Source: Sphingobacteriales bacterium (GTDB lineage: Bacteria > Bacteroidota > Bacteroidia > Chitinophagales > Chitinophagaceae). From it: a DNA stretch of 64,000 nucleotides. Below the pieces are notes generated by a model. The model was given only the letters and a program-made list of their open reading frames with translations, was not told where the DNA came from and did not search any database. Below are positions 1 through 8,827 of the stretch, piece after piece. Made by a program: the position numbers and the translations under genes. Every line of letters starts with the position of its first letter. The first letter of the stretch is position 1. The stretch lies in assembly GCA_016708305.1 (NCBI GenBank), contig JADJGB010000008.1:310001-374000 (forward strand). Reading direction: 5' to 3'.

Positions 1-335
1 CGATTACTCCTGCTTAACTGAATACCCATAAGAACGCCCAATTGCTTTCCCAAAGTTGAATTTCCGCGATATTTGAAACGGTGCATCAGATTTTGCATCA
101 ATCCTTCTTTGGTAAAATAAAACTGGGCAGTCGCTTTCTCAAAAGGAATTCTTCCGGCTAACATTTTTTCAATTGGGTTGAAAGCATGTTTTTCAAAACC
201 TGTTGCTGGTAAATCATGAATACACCTTACACAAAGACAACTTTCGGAGGACAATGCATCACTACCACATCCTTCACACACATGCGGGAAAAGCAAATGA
301 AGCAAGGATTTTTTTATTCCTGTAATGTATTTCAT
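1..335 (-). CDS. comF: ComF family phosphoribosyltransferase-like protein (partial)
   Basis: Only the first ~111 residues are in the window; the gene runs off the left edge. Starting from the ATG at 333-335, the translation has a Cys-x2-Cys pair at residues 20-23 and a second Cys-x-Cys-x2-Cys cluster at 33-38. This is the N-terminal zinc-ribbon layout of ComF/amidophosphoribosyltransferase-like proteins, whose members take part in DNA uptake in some bacteria. The PRTase active-site loop that would confirm the family lies outside the window. The gene reads in the same direction as nadA, starting about 20 nt downstream of the nadA stop, so the two may be co-transcribed. Confidence 0.7.
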   Translation of the reverse strand, partial: MKYITGIKKSLLHLLFPHVCEGCGSDALSSESCLCVRCIHDLPATGFEKHAFNPIEKMLAGRIPFEKATAQFYFTKEGLMQNLMHRFKYRGNSTLGKQLGVLMGIQLSRSN

Positions 336-355
336 TGACTGTATAAGAATTTTTT

Positions 356-1365
356 CTACAGCCCTGCTGCTGCACTCTGTTGCAGCATTTTATCAATCGC
401 CTTTTTAGCTGCCAACCTAAGTTCTTCATCCATCAGAATTTCGGGTTGTTCATACTTCAATGCCAGATAGATTTTTTCCAAAGTATTGCGCTTCATAAAA
501 GGACAATCATTGCAGGCACAGGCATTATCAGGCGGAGCCGGAATAAATGTCTTTTCGGGGCTTGCCTTTATCATCTGGTGCAAAATACCTGCTTCGGTGG
601 CAACAATAAATTTAGTTGCTTCATTATTGATGGTATATTTGAGCAAACCGGTTGTAGAAGCCACATAATCAGCCAGACGCAAAATCGGTTCTTCACACTC
701 AGGGTGTGCTATAAATTTGGCATCAGGATTTTCCTGAATGAGTTTTGTAATTTTCTCAAGACTGAAAATTTCATGCACCTGGCAAGAGCCGTTCCACAAT
801 ACCATATTGCGGCCAAGCGTTTTATTGAGGTAAGCGCCTAAGTTTCTATCAGGCGCAAAAATAATTTTTTGATCTTCAGGATAATTTTCTACCAGAATCC
901 TCGCATTGCTGCTAGTACAAATCACATCGCTCAGCGCTTTCATACCGGCGCTGCAGTTGATGTAGGTAATCACCAGATGATCGGGATGTTCATCCTTAAA
1001 TTTTTTAAACAATTCTGGCGGGCAACTGTCGCTCAAGGAACAACCTGCTTTTAAATCCGGAATCAATACTTTTTTGGTTGGATTCAATATTTTGGCTGTC
1101 TCCGCCATGAAATGTACACCGGCAAAAAGAATCATGTCGGCATCTGTTTTTTCAGCCTGCTGCGCCAGACCCAAACTGTCTCCAATAAAATCTGCAATAT
1201 CCTGAATATCAGCCTCTTGATAGTAGTGCGCCAGAATAACCACATTCTTTTCTTTTTCAGTTTTTCAATCTCTTCAAACAAATCGAGGGTAGGATCGATT
1301 TGAATATCCAGAAAACCATTTTCTTCAAGGTTACTCATGGCGGTTTGTAAAACTTCAGTTGTCAT
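356..1365 (-). CDS. nadA: Quinolinate synthase NadA (one apparent frameshift)
   Basis: NadA condenses iminoaspartate with dihydroxyacetone phosphate to quinolinate in de novo NAD synthesis and carries an oxygen-sensitive [4Fe-4S] cluster. The three cysteine contexts of the family are visible: AGCSLSDS, HPECEE and CACNDCPFM near the C-terminus. The N-terminal ~40 residues (MTTEVLQTAM onward) lie in another frame starting at 1365. They join the main frame at about 1245, where an A is missing from a short A run, so that EKLKKKxNVVILAHYYQE reads through. The corrected length is about 336 aa, normal for the family. NadD is encoded elsewhere in the window (21.4 kb). The single-base loss in an essential-type gene suggests a sequencing error rather than a dead gene. 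Confidence 0.93.
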
Positions 1366-1429
1366 AGCTTTTTTGATTTACGACTGCAATGTTACAAACT
1401 GATTTCAGTTTTTGCAATCAAAATTTTTT

Positions 1430-1840
1430 TTAATCATTTTTAATACTAATAATAATAACTATTATATATTTTTATAAAACACCTATTATTATTAGGGTTG
1501 TGGATTTGTGGATAAATCTTCATTCTTTCGAGTTGCAAAATTATAACTTTTAAGTTATTAACATAATTGACGTAGAAATCCCCAATTTGGTTGGTTAATT
1601 ATAAAGGGCAATAGGCTGTTTTCCACCTTATTCCAAAAATTGTGAATTGAATAAGTTTTGAAAGTTTTGAGAAACATTTTTTGTTGATAGCTGCGGCATA
1701 AGATCAGGGTTATGAGCAAGGGTGAGGTTATTGTTGTATTGAATTTTAGTTTTGGGCTTTCTATCCTGTTTCATACTCACGTTTCACAGTCATTTATACA
1801 CAATTATGCGGGCTTATTCACATATATTTGTGGAGAAATA
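1430..1840. other. Candidate replication origin (DnaA-box cluster in AT-rich gap)
   Basis: This ~550-base gap between nadA and the S46 peptidase has no convincing gene. An AT-rich tract at 1435-1495 is followed by TGTGGATTT at 1499-1507 and TGTGGATAA at 1507-1515; the latter is a perfect reverse complement of the DnaA box TTATCCACA. A second cluster holds TTATACACA (1794-1802), TTATTCACA (1814-1822) and TGTGGAGAA (1829-1837, one mismatch). Genes diverge from this gap on both sides. DnaA boxes beside an AT-rich unwinding tract are the textbook oriC layout. No dnaA gene is visible, which is common when oriC is not next to dnaA. This is inference. Confidence 0.45.
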
Positions 1841-1915
1841 ATTAGAAATTTCAACTTTTTGATTGCCGTAAATTCAAATTAAATATCATTTGTGCATCAT
1901 TTTAAATTAAAGTTT

Positions 1916-4068
1916 ATGAAGAAGTGTTTGTTTTTCTTTTTACTGCTTGTTTGTTTCAGGTTTGTTTCATTTGCTGATGAGGGTATGTGGCTGCCACAGT
2001 TATTGGAACAGCTCAACGAAAAAAGAATGAAATCGTTAGGCATGAAGATCAGCGCCAAGGATATTTATAATGTGAATAAAGGAAGTCTGAAAGATGCTAT
2101 TGTAAGTTTCGGAGGGTTTTGTACCGGAGAAGTTATTTCCGACCAGGGTTTAGTGTTGACCAATCATCATTGTGGTTTTGAGGTCATACAAAGTCATTCT
2201 ACTATTGATAATAATTTACTGCGCGATGGTTTTTGGGCTAAAAATTTGGGGATGGAATTACCTAATCAAGGCTTGTTTGTTACTTTTATTGTAAGGATTG
2301 ATGATGTTACCAAAGCAATCCTTACCAATGTAACTGATAATATGAGTGAAAAAGAAAAACAACAAACGATTGCTAAAAATATGGATGCATTAAAAAGGGC
2401 GACTCCGGTTGAATCTTATCAAGATATTTTAATCAGAGCGTTTTTTGATGGTAATCAATATTTTAGATTTATTACAGAAACTTATAGGGATGTAAGATTA
2501 GTGGGCGCTCCACCATCTTCTATCGGGAATTTTGGAAAAGACACCGACAACTGGACCTGGCCCAGGCATACAGGCGACTTTAGTATGTTTCGCATTTATG
2601 CCGATAAAAATAATAAACCTGCCGCCTATTCTCCGGATAATGTGCCTTACAAACCAAAAAAATCATTAACCATCTCTTTAAAAGGATTAAAAGAAAATGA
2701 TTTTACAATGATATTTGGCTTTTCCGGTCGCACTCAGGAGTATCTTCCTGCCGAAGCGGTGGATCAGATTGTAAACAGTAGCAATCCGATAAAGATTGAT
2801 ATCCGTACAATAGCTTTGGGCATTATGGATAAATATATGCGCAGTGATGAAGGCATTAAAATTCAATACGCTAAAAAATATGCCGGCATTGCCAATGCCT
2901 GGAAAAAATGGCAGGGCGAAGTATTGGGATTGACTAAAACAGACGGAGTGGGAAAAAAGAAAAAATATGAAGCAGAATTTCTTAAATTATTGGGTGCAAA
3001 CCCTACGTTAAAATCTAAATACCAACACGTTTTACCTGAAATTACTGAGGCTTACAAAGAGATAAAACCATATAACTATGCAAAAGATGTGTATCTTGAA
3101 ACGACAGGAAAATAGAATTATACAGTCTGATAAACAGGATAAATGCCCTCCGCACGGAACGGGATAAAAAAGAAAAAGGAATATACCCTGAAAAGCTGAT
3201 TACTGAAATCAATCAGCTCCCCGACTTTTTCAAAGATTATAACAAAGAGGTGGACAAAGATTTGTTTGCCGCCATGATGCAGATGTATGTGGAAAAAAAT
3301 GATCCTGCATTTGTAAGTCCGCAAATATTAGAAAGCGTAAAATCTTTTAATTGTGATTATAAGAAACGGGCAGAAGACGTGTATGCCAAATCTGCTTTTG
3401 TAAACCAGGAACAGGTGATGAACCTGCTGAAAAACAATCCGGATGAACTTTACAATCTGGCTGGTACGGATGTGATCGGACAAATTGTGAGTGAGTGTGG
3501 TGGTTTTTACAACAAGAATGTAAAGGTAAATGGAGACAAGTTGCAGGAAAAAATCAATGATTTGCAAAGCAGTTATATGCAGGCGCAAATGGCGGTGATG
3601 AAAAATAAAATTTTTTATCCTGATGCCAACAGTACGCTAAGGGTAGCTTATGGAAACGTGAAAGGCTTTTATCCGGCCGATGGCAAATACTATTATCCGT
3701 TTACCTATTTAGATGGAATGATGGAAAAATATATACCCGGAGATTATGAATTTGATGTGCCTCAAAAACTGCGTGAGCTGTACAAGGCAAAAGACTACGG
3801 ACAATACAGTGTTAATGGAAAAATGCCGGTTTGTTTTATAGCCTCCAACCATACTACCGGTGGTAACAGCGGCAGCCCTGCATTAGATGCCAATGGCAAT
3901 CTGATAGGTTTAAATTTTGACAGGGCTTGGGAAGGCACCATGAGCGACATCAATTATGACTCGTCCATCTGCCGAAATATTATGGTGGATATCAGGTATG
4001 TGCTGTTCATTGTCGATAAGTTTGCCGGAGCGAAGAATCTGATAGATGAGATGAAAGTGGTGCGGTAA
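1916..4068 (+). CDS. dpp11: S46 family dipeptidyl-peptidase, DPP11-like (one apparent frameshift)
   Basis: This is a periplasmic serine dipeptidyl-peptidase of family S46 (DPP7/DPP11), which trims dipeptides from oligopeptides in amino-acid-fermenting and proteolytic Bacteroidota. The ATG at 1916 opens a signal peptide ending near SFA-DEG; an upstream in-frame GTG at 1892 is less likely. The catalytic His is H85 in TNHHCGF, and the Asp region is the DNWTWPRHTGDF block. The catalytic Ser lies in GGNSGSPALD near the C-terminus. Eighteen residues after that Ser is an Arg (NFDRAWEG), the residue that in DPP11 selects Asp/Glu at P1; DPP7 has Gly there. At about 3108-3112 one A is missing from an A run. 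Restoring it joins both halves into ~717 aa, the usual family length. Confidence 0.92.
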
Positions 4069-4094
4069 GGGAATGTGAAAAATATTTTTTGATT

Positions 4095-4135
4095 ATCGGT
4101 TTAAATTTTTTACCAGGTAAAAAATTTAAACCGAT
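4095..4135. terminator. Perfect 19-bp inverted repeat before lipoprotein copy 1
   Basis: The left arm 4095-4113 (ATCGGTTTAAATTTTTTAC) is exactly complementary to the right arm 4117-4135, with a 3-nt CAG loop. It sits 27 nt after the S46 peptidase stop and 6 nt before the ATG of lipoprotein copy 1. It could act as a terminator for the peptidase gene or as a hairpin in the leader of copy 1. The right arm plus TGTTTT is repeated word for word before copy 2 (6821-6840), but without the left arm. Confidence 0.55.
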
Positions 4136-4141
4136 TGTTTT

Positions 4142-5722
4142 ATGAATCCTATTTCCATTCTACGCATTTTTCTGCTATTTTCAGTAGTATTTATTGTATC
4201 TTGTAGCAAAAAGGCAGTTGATAGTGTTTACCCAACCGACATCACAGAAGCGAGAGAGTGGCTAAGGGAAAACGGAGGGGTGTTTAAAAAAGGAGAATTA
4301 CAAATCATCCTTCGTAGTGGTAAAAAAATAACGGGAATACTAATGTGGGAAGAAGCGAAAAGACTAAGCTATAAAGGCAGGGATTATATAGATATTCCTT
4401 ATGTATTTCCGCGATATGAAAAAATATTACCGGGTGGCGAAAATATGCCGCCGGTATCCTATAATTTAGTATTGCGGAAGAACAAAAAAGGCCAATATGA
4501 AGGTGCATTAAGAACCACTCAATATGGAGTAATGGCAGAAAATCTAACGATAGGTGGCGAAAATGCGATGGTGTTACAAAGCTATCATTACTTAGATGGC
4601 AGAAAAGCCAATATGTGGATGGGTGAAGTAGAAAGCACCAATCTTAAAAGTGTGGAAGAGGTAAAGCTAACGCCATCAGAAATAGCCAACATGCGGGAAG
4701 CGGCCAAGATTTCAATGACCCAAGAGAGCAATACCCAACCCCGAAGACTGTCGCCGGTATGTCAAACATACTATATGGATGTATATGAGACGAGTTTCTT
4801 TTATGCGAGCCGTTATGATGAGTCCATAGGGAACGTAACGATACAAAGAATACACCGAACAGTAACATCTACTATATGTACTGGTCAAGATGATTATAAT
4901 GACAATTATTATCCTCCGGTTGTGGCAGGTGGGGGTGGAGGTAATTCGACACCCTCCGATAGCGAGTATCCTTATGAATGTAGTTGTAATTGCGGAGGTT
5001 CTGAACCAGAGATGGCGGATGCAAGTACGGTTTATGAACCTAAGTGGGGGCAATTAGGCAGCAAAAGCGATATTGTTAGCGAAGTTAAGTATGCAAAAGG
5101 AAAAATCCCTACTAGCTCTTCTTTTGAGAAACAACTAGAAAATTTAAGAAATTATTTTGAAAAAAACAGGATGTGGGGACGGAACGAGTCGGGAGAACTT
5201 ATTGAATTAAGTACCCCTGATGCTGCTATTAATAGATATGTTTACACGGAGAATAGGGGGTGGATAGATATGCATCATTTATTTTATGCATCTTTTTTAG
5301 CAGAAAAGCATAACAATTCAATACAAGCAGAGGAGGAATTATCGTTAGGCGAGTGGATTCAATGGTTGAAGAAAAATGAATCAGCATTTTCTTATGAAGA
5401 TCAACCATCCAATAAAGCAGGGATTGAATTTTGGCGCAGTTATAAAGGTTATTTGAAAGACGGATCAATGACTATTGATATAGCAGTAGATGATTTTTTG
5501 TACAGAAATGGTGCAAAAGATCCAGCAGAAGCTCCCAATTACGATTACATCCCACATATTATAAACAATAAATATCCCAAAAATTTTACAGGTAAAGGAT
5601 ACACTGGAGAAATATTAAAGCAGAAAGCCAGAGAGTCATATTGTTCTAAGTCCATTACTCAGCAAAATAACATCAGAGAAGCCCATCAAAAGCTACCAGC
5701 ATCAGCACCGAAAAAAAATTAA
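4142..5722 (+). CDS. Lipoprotein with variable C-terminal domain, array copy 1
   Basis: The protein has 526 aa. A type II signal peptide with lipobox (FIVSC-SKK, Cys about residue 21) predicts a lipoprotein. Residues ~20-265 are shared with the proteins at 6842 and 8828 and contain blocks such as ITEAREWLRENG, SYKGRDYIDIPYVF, MAENLTIGG and YDESIGNVTIQRIHRT. This shared part ends in a Gly-rich linker (GGGGG near residue 265). The remaining ~260 residues are unrelated to the other two copies. They contain a Cys-rich patch (ECSCNC), then WIDMHHLFYASF and FSYEDQPSN motifs; no HExxH is present. I do not recognise a named family. Shared N-terminus, glycine hinge and exchangeable C-terminus followed by small exported genes suggest a polymorphic-toxin-type effector; activity is not shown by the sequence. 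Confidence 0.7.
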   Translation: MNPISILRIFLLFSVVFIVSCSKKAVDSVYPTDITEAREWLRENGGVFKKGELQIILRSGKKITGILMWEEAKRLSYKGRDYIDIPYVFPRYEKILPGGENMPPVSYNLVLRKNKKGQYEGALRTTQYGVMAENLTIGGENAMVLQSYHYLDGRKANMWMGEVESTNLKSVEEVKLTPSEIANMREAAKISMTQESNTQPRRLSPVCQTYYMDVYETSFFYASRYDESIGNVTIQRIHRTVTSTICTGQDDYNDNYYPPVVAGGGGGNSTPSDSEYPYECSCNCGGSEPEMADASTVYEPKWGQLGSKSDIVSEVKYAKGKIPTSSSFEKQLENLRNYFEKNRMWGRNESGELIELSTPDAAINRYVYTENRGWIDMHHLFYASFLAEKHNNSIQAEEELSLGEWIQWLKKNESAFSYEDQPSNKAGIEFWRSYKGYLKDGSMTIDIAVDDFLYRNGAKDPAEAPNYDYIPHIINNKYPKNFTGKGYTGEILKQKARESYCSKSITQQNNIREAHQKLPASAPKKN

Positions 5723-5723
5723 T

Positions 5724-6185
5724 ATGGTAGTTAATCAAATTGTAAAAATTTATACAGTATTATGTATCGTCTCATTAGTATGGCAGGGATGTTTATTGCA
5801 AAGTAACATGAAGTCTGAAGTTAAAAAGGAGTTACTGGTGTTTGAAAGAATTGGAGTGCAGTTAAAAAAGGGGAAGAAAAGACAGATATGCTCCTACTTC
5901 AATATATCTTGCCGGAATCAAACACATCACATTTTTTTTAAAACTACAAAATATTGGATTTAATATCTATGAGCATTTATTAATCTATCATAGTGATGGG
6001 GGGAATGAATTAATTGGTATAAACAGGCTATATAGTGTAAATCAGAATGAGGAAGTGAATGATATGGAAATTAAGGTTTATAAACTCGATGGTTCTTCGA
6101 CCTATATAGTTATAAAGCACGACAAAATAACTGGTTTATAATTGAAAGCATCCCATATAGCTCCAGTAATGGGAAATTGAATTAA
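5724..6185 (+). CDS. Small putative lipoprotein after copy 1 (frameshifted)
   Basis: It starts 1 nt after the copy 1 stop, so it is translationally close to it. The N-terminus has a hydrophobic segment ending in WQGC, a plausible lipobox. The first frame runs to 5963, but homogeneous coding continues in another frame from about 5880 (blocks ITFFLKLQNIGFNIYEHL and NGINRLY-like) and shifts again near 6115. The end is RQNNWFIIESIPYSS, with a stop at 6183-6185. This W-x-I-[DE]-S tail resembles the ends of the small genes at 6712, 8177 and 10930. The corrected length is about 153 aa. By position and export signal it is a candidate immunity partner for copy 1; this is inference. The two shifts may be sequencing errors or real decay. 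Confidence 0.5.
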
Positions 6186-6197
6186 ATATTTATAGAA

Positions 6198-6709
6198 ATG
6201 AGAAGAGTTTCAAAACTAATAGGTGTAGTACTTATTGCCAACTTATTATTAAGCTGCAATTCTTACCAAAAGACATATAATCGTCTTAAGGAAAGAGGAA
6301 ATGATTTTGGGAGTGTTTTTTTATTTTTGGCTGATAGTACCCACTCAATAAAAGAGGGATCTATGCTGAATGCGGAAGACCTAAAATCCTTCGGTAATAT
6401 TGGACCAATAGTAGAGAAATTGGAACAAGATGGATTATTGACAAATACCAAAAAATTTGGTGGCAAAAGCATTTATTTTAAGAACAAATACTGCATTAGT
6501 TTTTTTTTTAACATGAAAAAACATTGTTTTACAATTATGACTATATCCTCACCTATGATGATTTATACGGTCATTTTTGTGGTTTAGACAATTTGTATAA
6601 TACTAATCAAGATGAACATGTAACATGGTTGGAGGTAAAACTTAAAAATTTTTCAGGATTGTCAAATCTGATTGTAGTAAAATATAATAACCCCTTATAC
6701 AATGATTGA
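6198..6709 (+). CDS. Small putative lipoprotein (frameshift in poly-T)
   Basis: The ATG at 6198 opens a lipoprotein signal (LIANLLLSC-NSY). The first frame runs through SNIGPIVEKLEQDGLL-type sequence to KNKYCISFFF. It then leaves the frame at the nine-T run near 6500-6508; coding continues in the next frame as LFYNYDYILTYDDLYGH to a stop at 6707-6709. Corrected length is about 170 aa. The gene follows the copy 1 effector-like gene and its first small partner by 12 nt. I do not recognise a family. It may be a second immunity-type protein or a displaced one left behind by recombination in the array. Confidence 0.5.
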
Positions 6710-6711
6710 AT

Positions 6712-6819
6712 AATAGAATGGGATTCTATTTTCGAAATAATGGCGCAACAGCTACGTTTTACTTGACACAAAATGAAAATGAATGGAAAATAGATTCTGT
6801 AAAAAGAGGATTTAATTAA
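6712..6819 (+). pseudogene. 3' tail fragment of a small lipoprotein gene
   Basis: In frame with the stop at 6817-6819 the DNA encodes NNRMGFYFRNNGATATFY, then NENEWKIDSVKRGFN. This matches the last ~33 residues of the lipoprotein at 10930-11370 (FYFRNNGATLTMHL, SNKWVIDRVDRGFN). Nothing upstream in this frame belongs to the same protein, because the frame is closed by a TGA at 6703. It therefore looks like a leftover tail joined behind another gene, as expected when cassettes are exchanged or deleted. Alternatively it is the true C-terminus of the 6198 gene reached by one indel at about 6705. Confidence 0.5.
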
Positions 6820-6841
6820 AAAAATTTAAACCGATTGTTTT

Positions 6842-8166
6842 ATGAATCCTATTTCCATTCTACGCATTTTTCTGCTATTATCAGTAGTATTTATTGTATC
6901 TTGTAGTAAAAAGGCAGTTGATAGTGTTTACCCACCCGACATTACCGAAGCCCGCCAATGGCTTAGGGAAAATGGCGGGATTTTTAAAAAAGAAGAATTA
7001 CAAATCAACCTTAGTAGGGGTGAAAAAATAACAGGGAAATTAAATTGGGAAGAAGCCAAAAGGCTAAGCTATAAAGGCAGGGATTATATAGATATTCCTT
7101 ATGTATTTTCTCAATATGAAAAAATATTACCGGGTAGCGAAAAAATACCGCCGGTATCTTATAATTTAGTATTGCGAAAGAATATAAAGGGCGAATATGA
7201 AGGAGCATTAAGAACCACTCAATATCATGTAATGGCAGAAAATCTGACAATAGGCGGCGACCAGCCGGTGATGCTCCAAAGCTATCAAAGTAAGGATGGC
7301 AAGCCATTAAACATGTGGGTAGGAAATGAGGGAAGCGAAAATTATAAGGTAGCGAGGAGATATATTTATCGCCCAACCAAATAGCTGCGATGCGTGCAAA
7401 GTCAAAAATGGCAATTACCAAGGAAGGAAATACGGTAGCGCGAAGCGCTGCTCCGGATTGTGAGACATATAACATTGATACCTATGAAAATAATTTCTAT
7501 TATGCCAATGCTTATGATGAATCAATAGGAAATGTAACGGTTCAGCGAATACACCGCACTATAACGATGACGGTATGTCATCCGGGGAATGATTTTAATA
7601 GCGATTATTATTTGCCTGTAACAGGAAGTGAAGGAGGAGGTACTGTTTCATATGATCTATCTCCAGATAATATGAACTTTAAGATGAGTCAAGAGGATAT
7701 TAATAAGTATAAAAAATTTGCTAAGCTAGTTAAGGGTATTTATGACTTTGCTATAAAGGATAAGAAGACGTTAGATTGCCTAAAAACCTATTCTCACATG
7801 ACTGATGAGCAAATCTACAAAATCTTACAATTTGATAAGGGTCCGAGGATTGTAATTAAAGATATTAATACGAATACGTATTGGGGAAATAAGTATGGTT
7901 ATTTTAAAGCTTCAGAGGATAAAAATGTTATAAATATTGATATTAAAACAGTAATGCAATATGAAAATCAACAAGGAAAGGTGAACGAAGCTGCAATGGT
8001 ATTTTTTCTTTCTACTGTACTTTTACACGAATCTGTTCATTATGGGAATTCTTTAAATAGTTTTTCAGAAGGTAAATATGATTTTGGAGGTGGTTGGGAA
8101 ATTTGTGTATATGGTATGCGAATTGATAGTCCAGAAGGTGCACAAATTTATACTCAGAGACAATAA
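6842..8166 (+). CDS. Lipoprotein with HExxH C-terminal domain, array copy 2 (one frameshift)
   Basis: The first ~235 residues are close to copy 3 and clearly homologous to copy 1, with the same leader, lipobox (IVSC-SKK) and a GGG hinge. A single C is missing at about 7354 (AGCGAGG here, AGCCGAGG in copy 3), which splits the frame; restoring it gives about 441 aa. The C-terminal ~170 residues are unique: an alpha-rich part, then INIDIKTVMQYE and VLLHESVHYGNSLN. The latter is an HExxH zinc-metallopeptidase-type motif, followed by FGGGWE. Metallopeptidase domains are known among C-terminal toxin modules of polymorphic toxins, so a proteolytic effector is plausible, but an ordinary surface protease is possible. 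The small exported gene at 8177 follows by 10 nt. Confidence 0.7.
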
Positions 8167-8176
8167 AAATACTTTT

Positions 8177-8746
8177 ATGAAAAGGGTTTTGTGTTTAAAA
8201 ATATTATTATTATTTAATATCAATACATATTCACAAACATCACTGGATATCGAAGTAGCTGCTGCGTACAGGTATATGGTATCTAATATATTTTACGATT
8301 CTATTGTTTTAAAAACAGGGAGTTTATTGCCCTATCCCGGGCAGTTAAAAAAGGACAATAAACCCAATATTATTTTTCTTTATAAATCTTTAGTCCGAAA
8401 TAAAAATATTTGTAAGGATTTAAATAAAAATGATTGTAAAAATCTTTGTTTTTACGATCATTTTGATTGGAGTGTGGCCGATAAGGGGCTAATAAATAAA
8501 AAAATTATAGATACCAGTAAAAGTATATTTCAAAATCCTGACATTCATTTATTAGGAACCCTCGTTATAAAAGGAGTATATGCGCCTTGTAACTTTAATA
8601 GTAGATCATCCAATAAAAATATATATTTTGAGATTGATTGTATAGGTGAAAAGAGTCATAAAGGAGGACGCGGATATATACTTAAATTATCAAAAAAGAA
8701 TAACAAATGGTTCCTAGCGAAGACAATAACAACATGGCAATCATAA
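8177..8746 (+). CDS. Small secreted protein after copy 2
   Basis: The ATG at 8177 gives 189 aa with a Sec signal peptide (MKRVLCLKILLLF, ending near NTYSQ). An in-frame upstream start at 8078 would overlap copy 2 and bury the signal, so I rejected it. The mature part holds several cysteines (ICKDLNKNDCKNLC) and ends in LSKKNNKWFLAKTITT. That ending resembles the W-containing tails of the other small genes in this array. It starts 10 nt after the copy 2 stop. No family was recognised. Position and export make it the candidate partner (immunity or inhibitor) of the copy 2 HExxH domain; this is inference. Confidence 0.6.
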   Translation: MKRVLCLKILLLFNINTYSQTSLDIEVAAAYRYMVSNIFYDSIVLKTGSLLPYPGQLKKDNKPNIIFLYKSLVRNKNICKDLNKNDCKNLCFYDHFDWSVADKGLINKKIIDTSKSIFQNPDIHLLGTLVIKGVYAPCNFNSRSSNKNIYFEIDCIGEKSHKGGRGYILKLSKKNNKWFLAKTITTWQS

Positions 8747-8827
8747 TGAAAAACACTTAGGACAATGGTGGTTCAGTATCTCCTTCTGCTTTTAAGTCTT
8801 TTGATGATTGTAGTCCGGGATTGTTTT

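Noticed and set aside
1132..1365. Separate small protein MTTEVLQTAM... as an independent gene
   Set aside because: Its first ~40 residues are the normal N-terminus of NadA; the rest is frameshifted.
4712..5053. 113-codon minus-strand frame inside lipoprotein copy 1
   Set aside because: It is a shadow of the real gene; the same frame is not conserved in copies 2 and 3.
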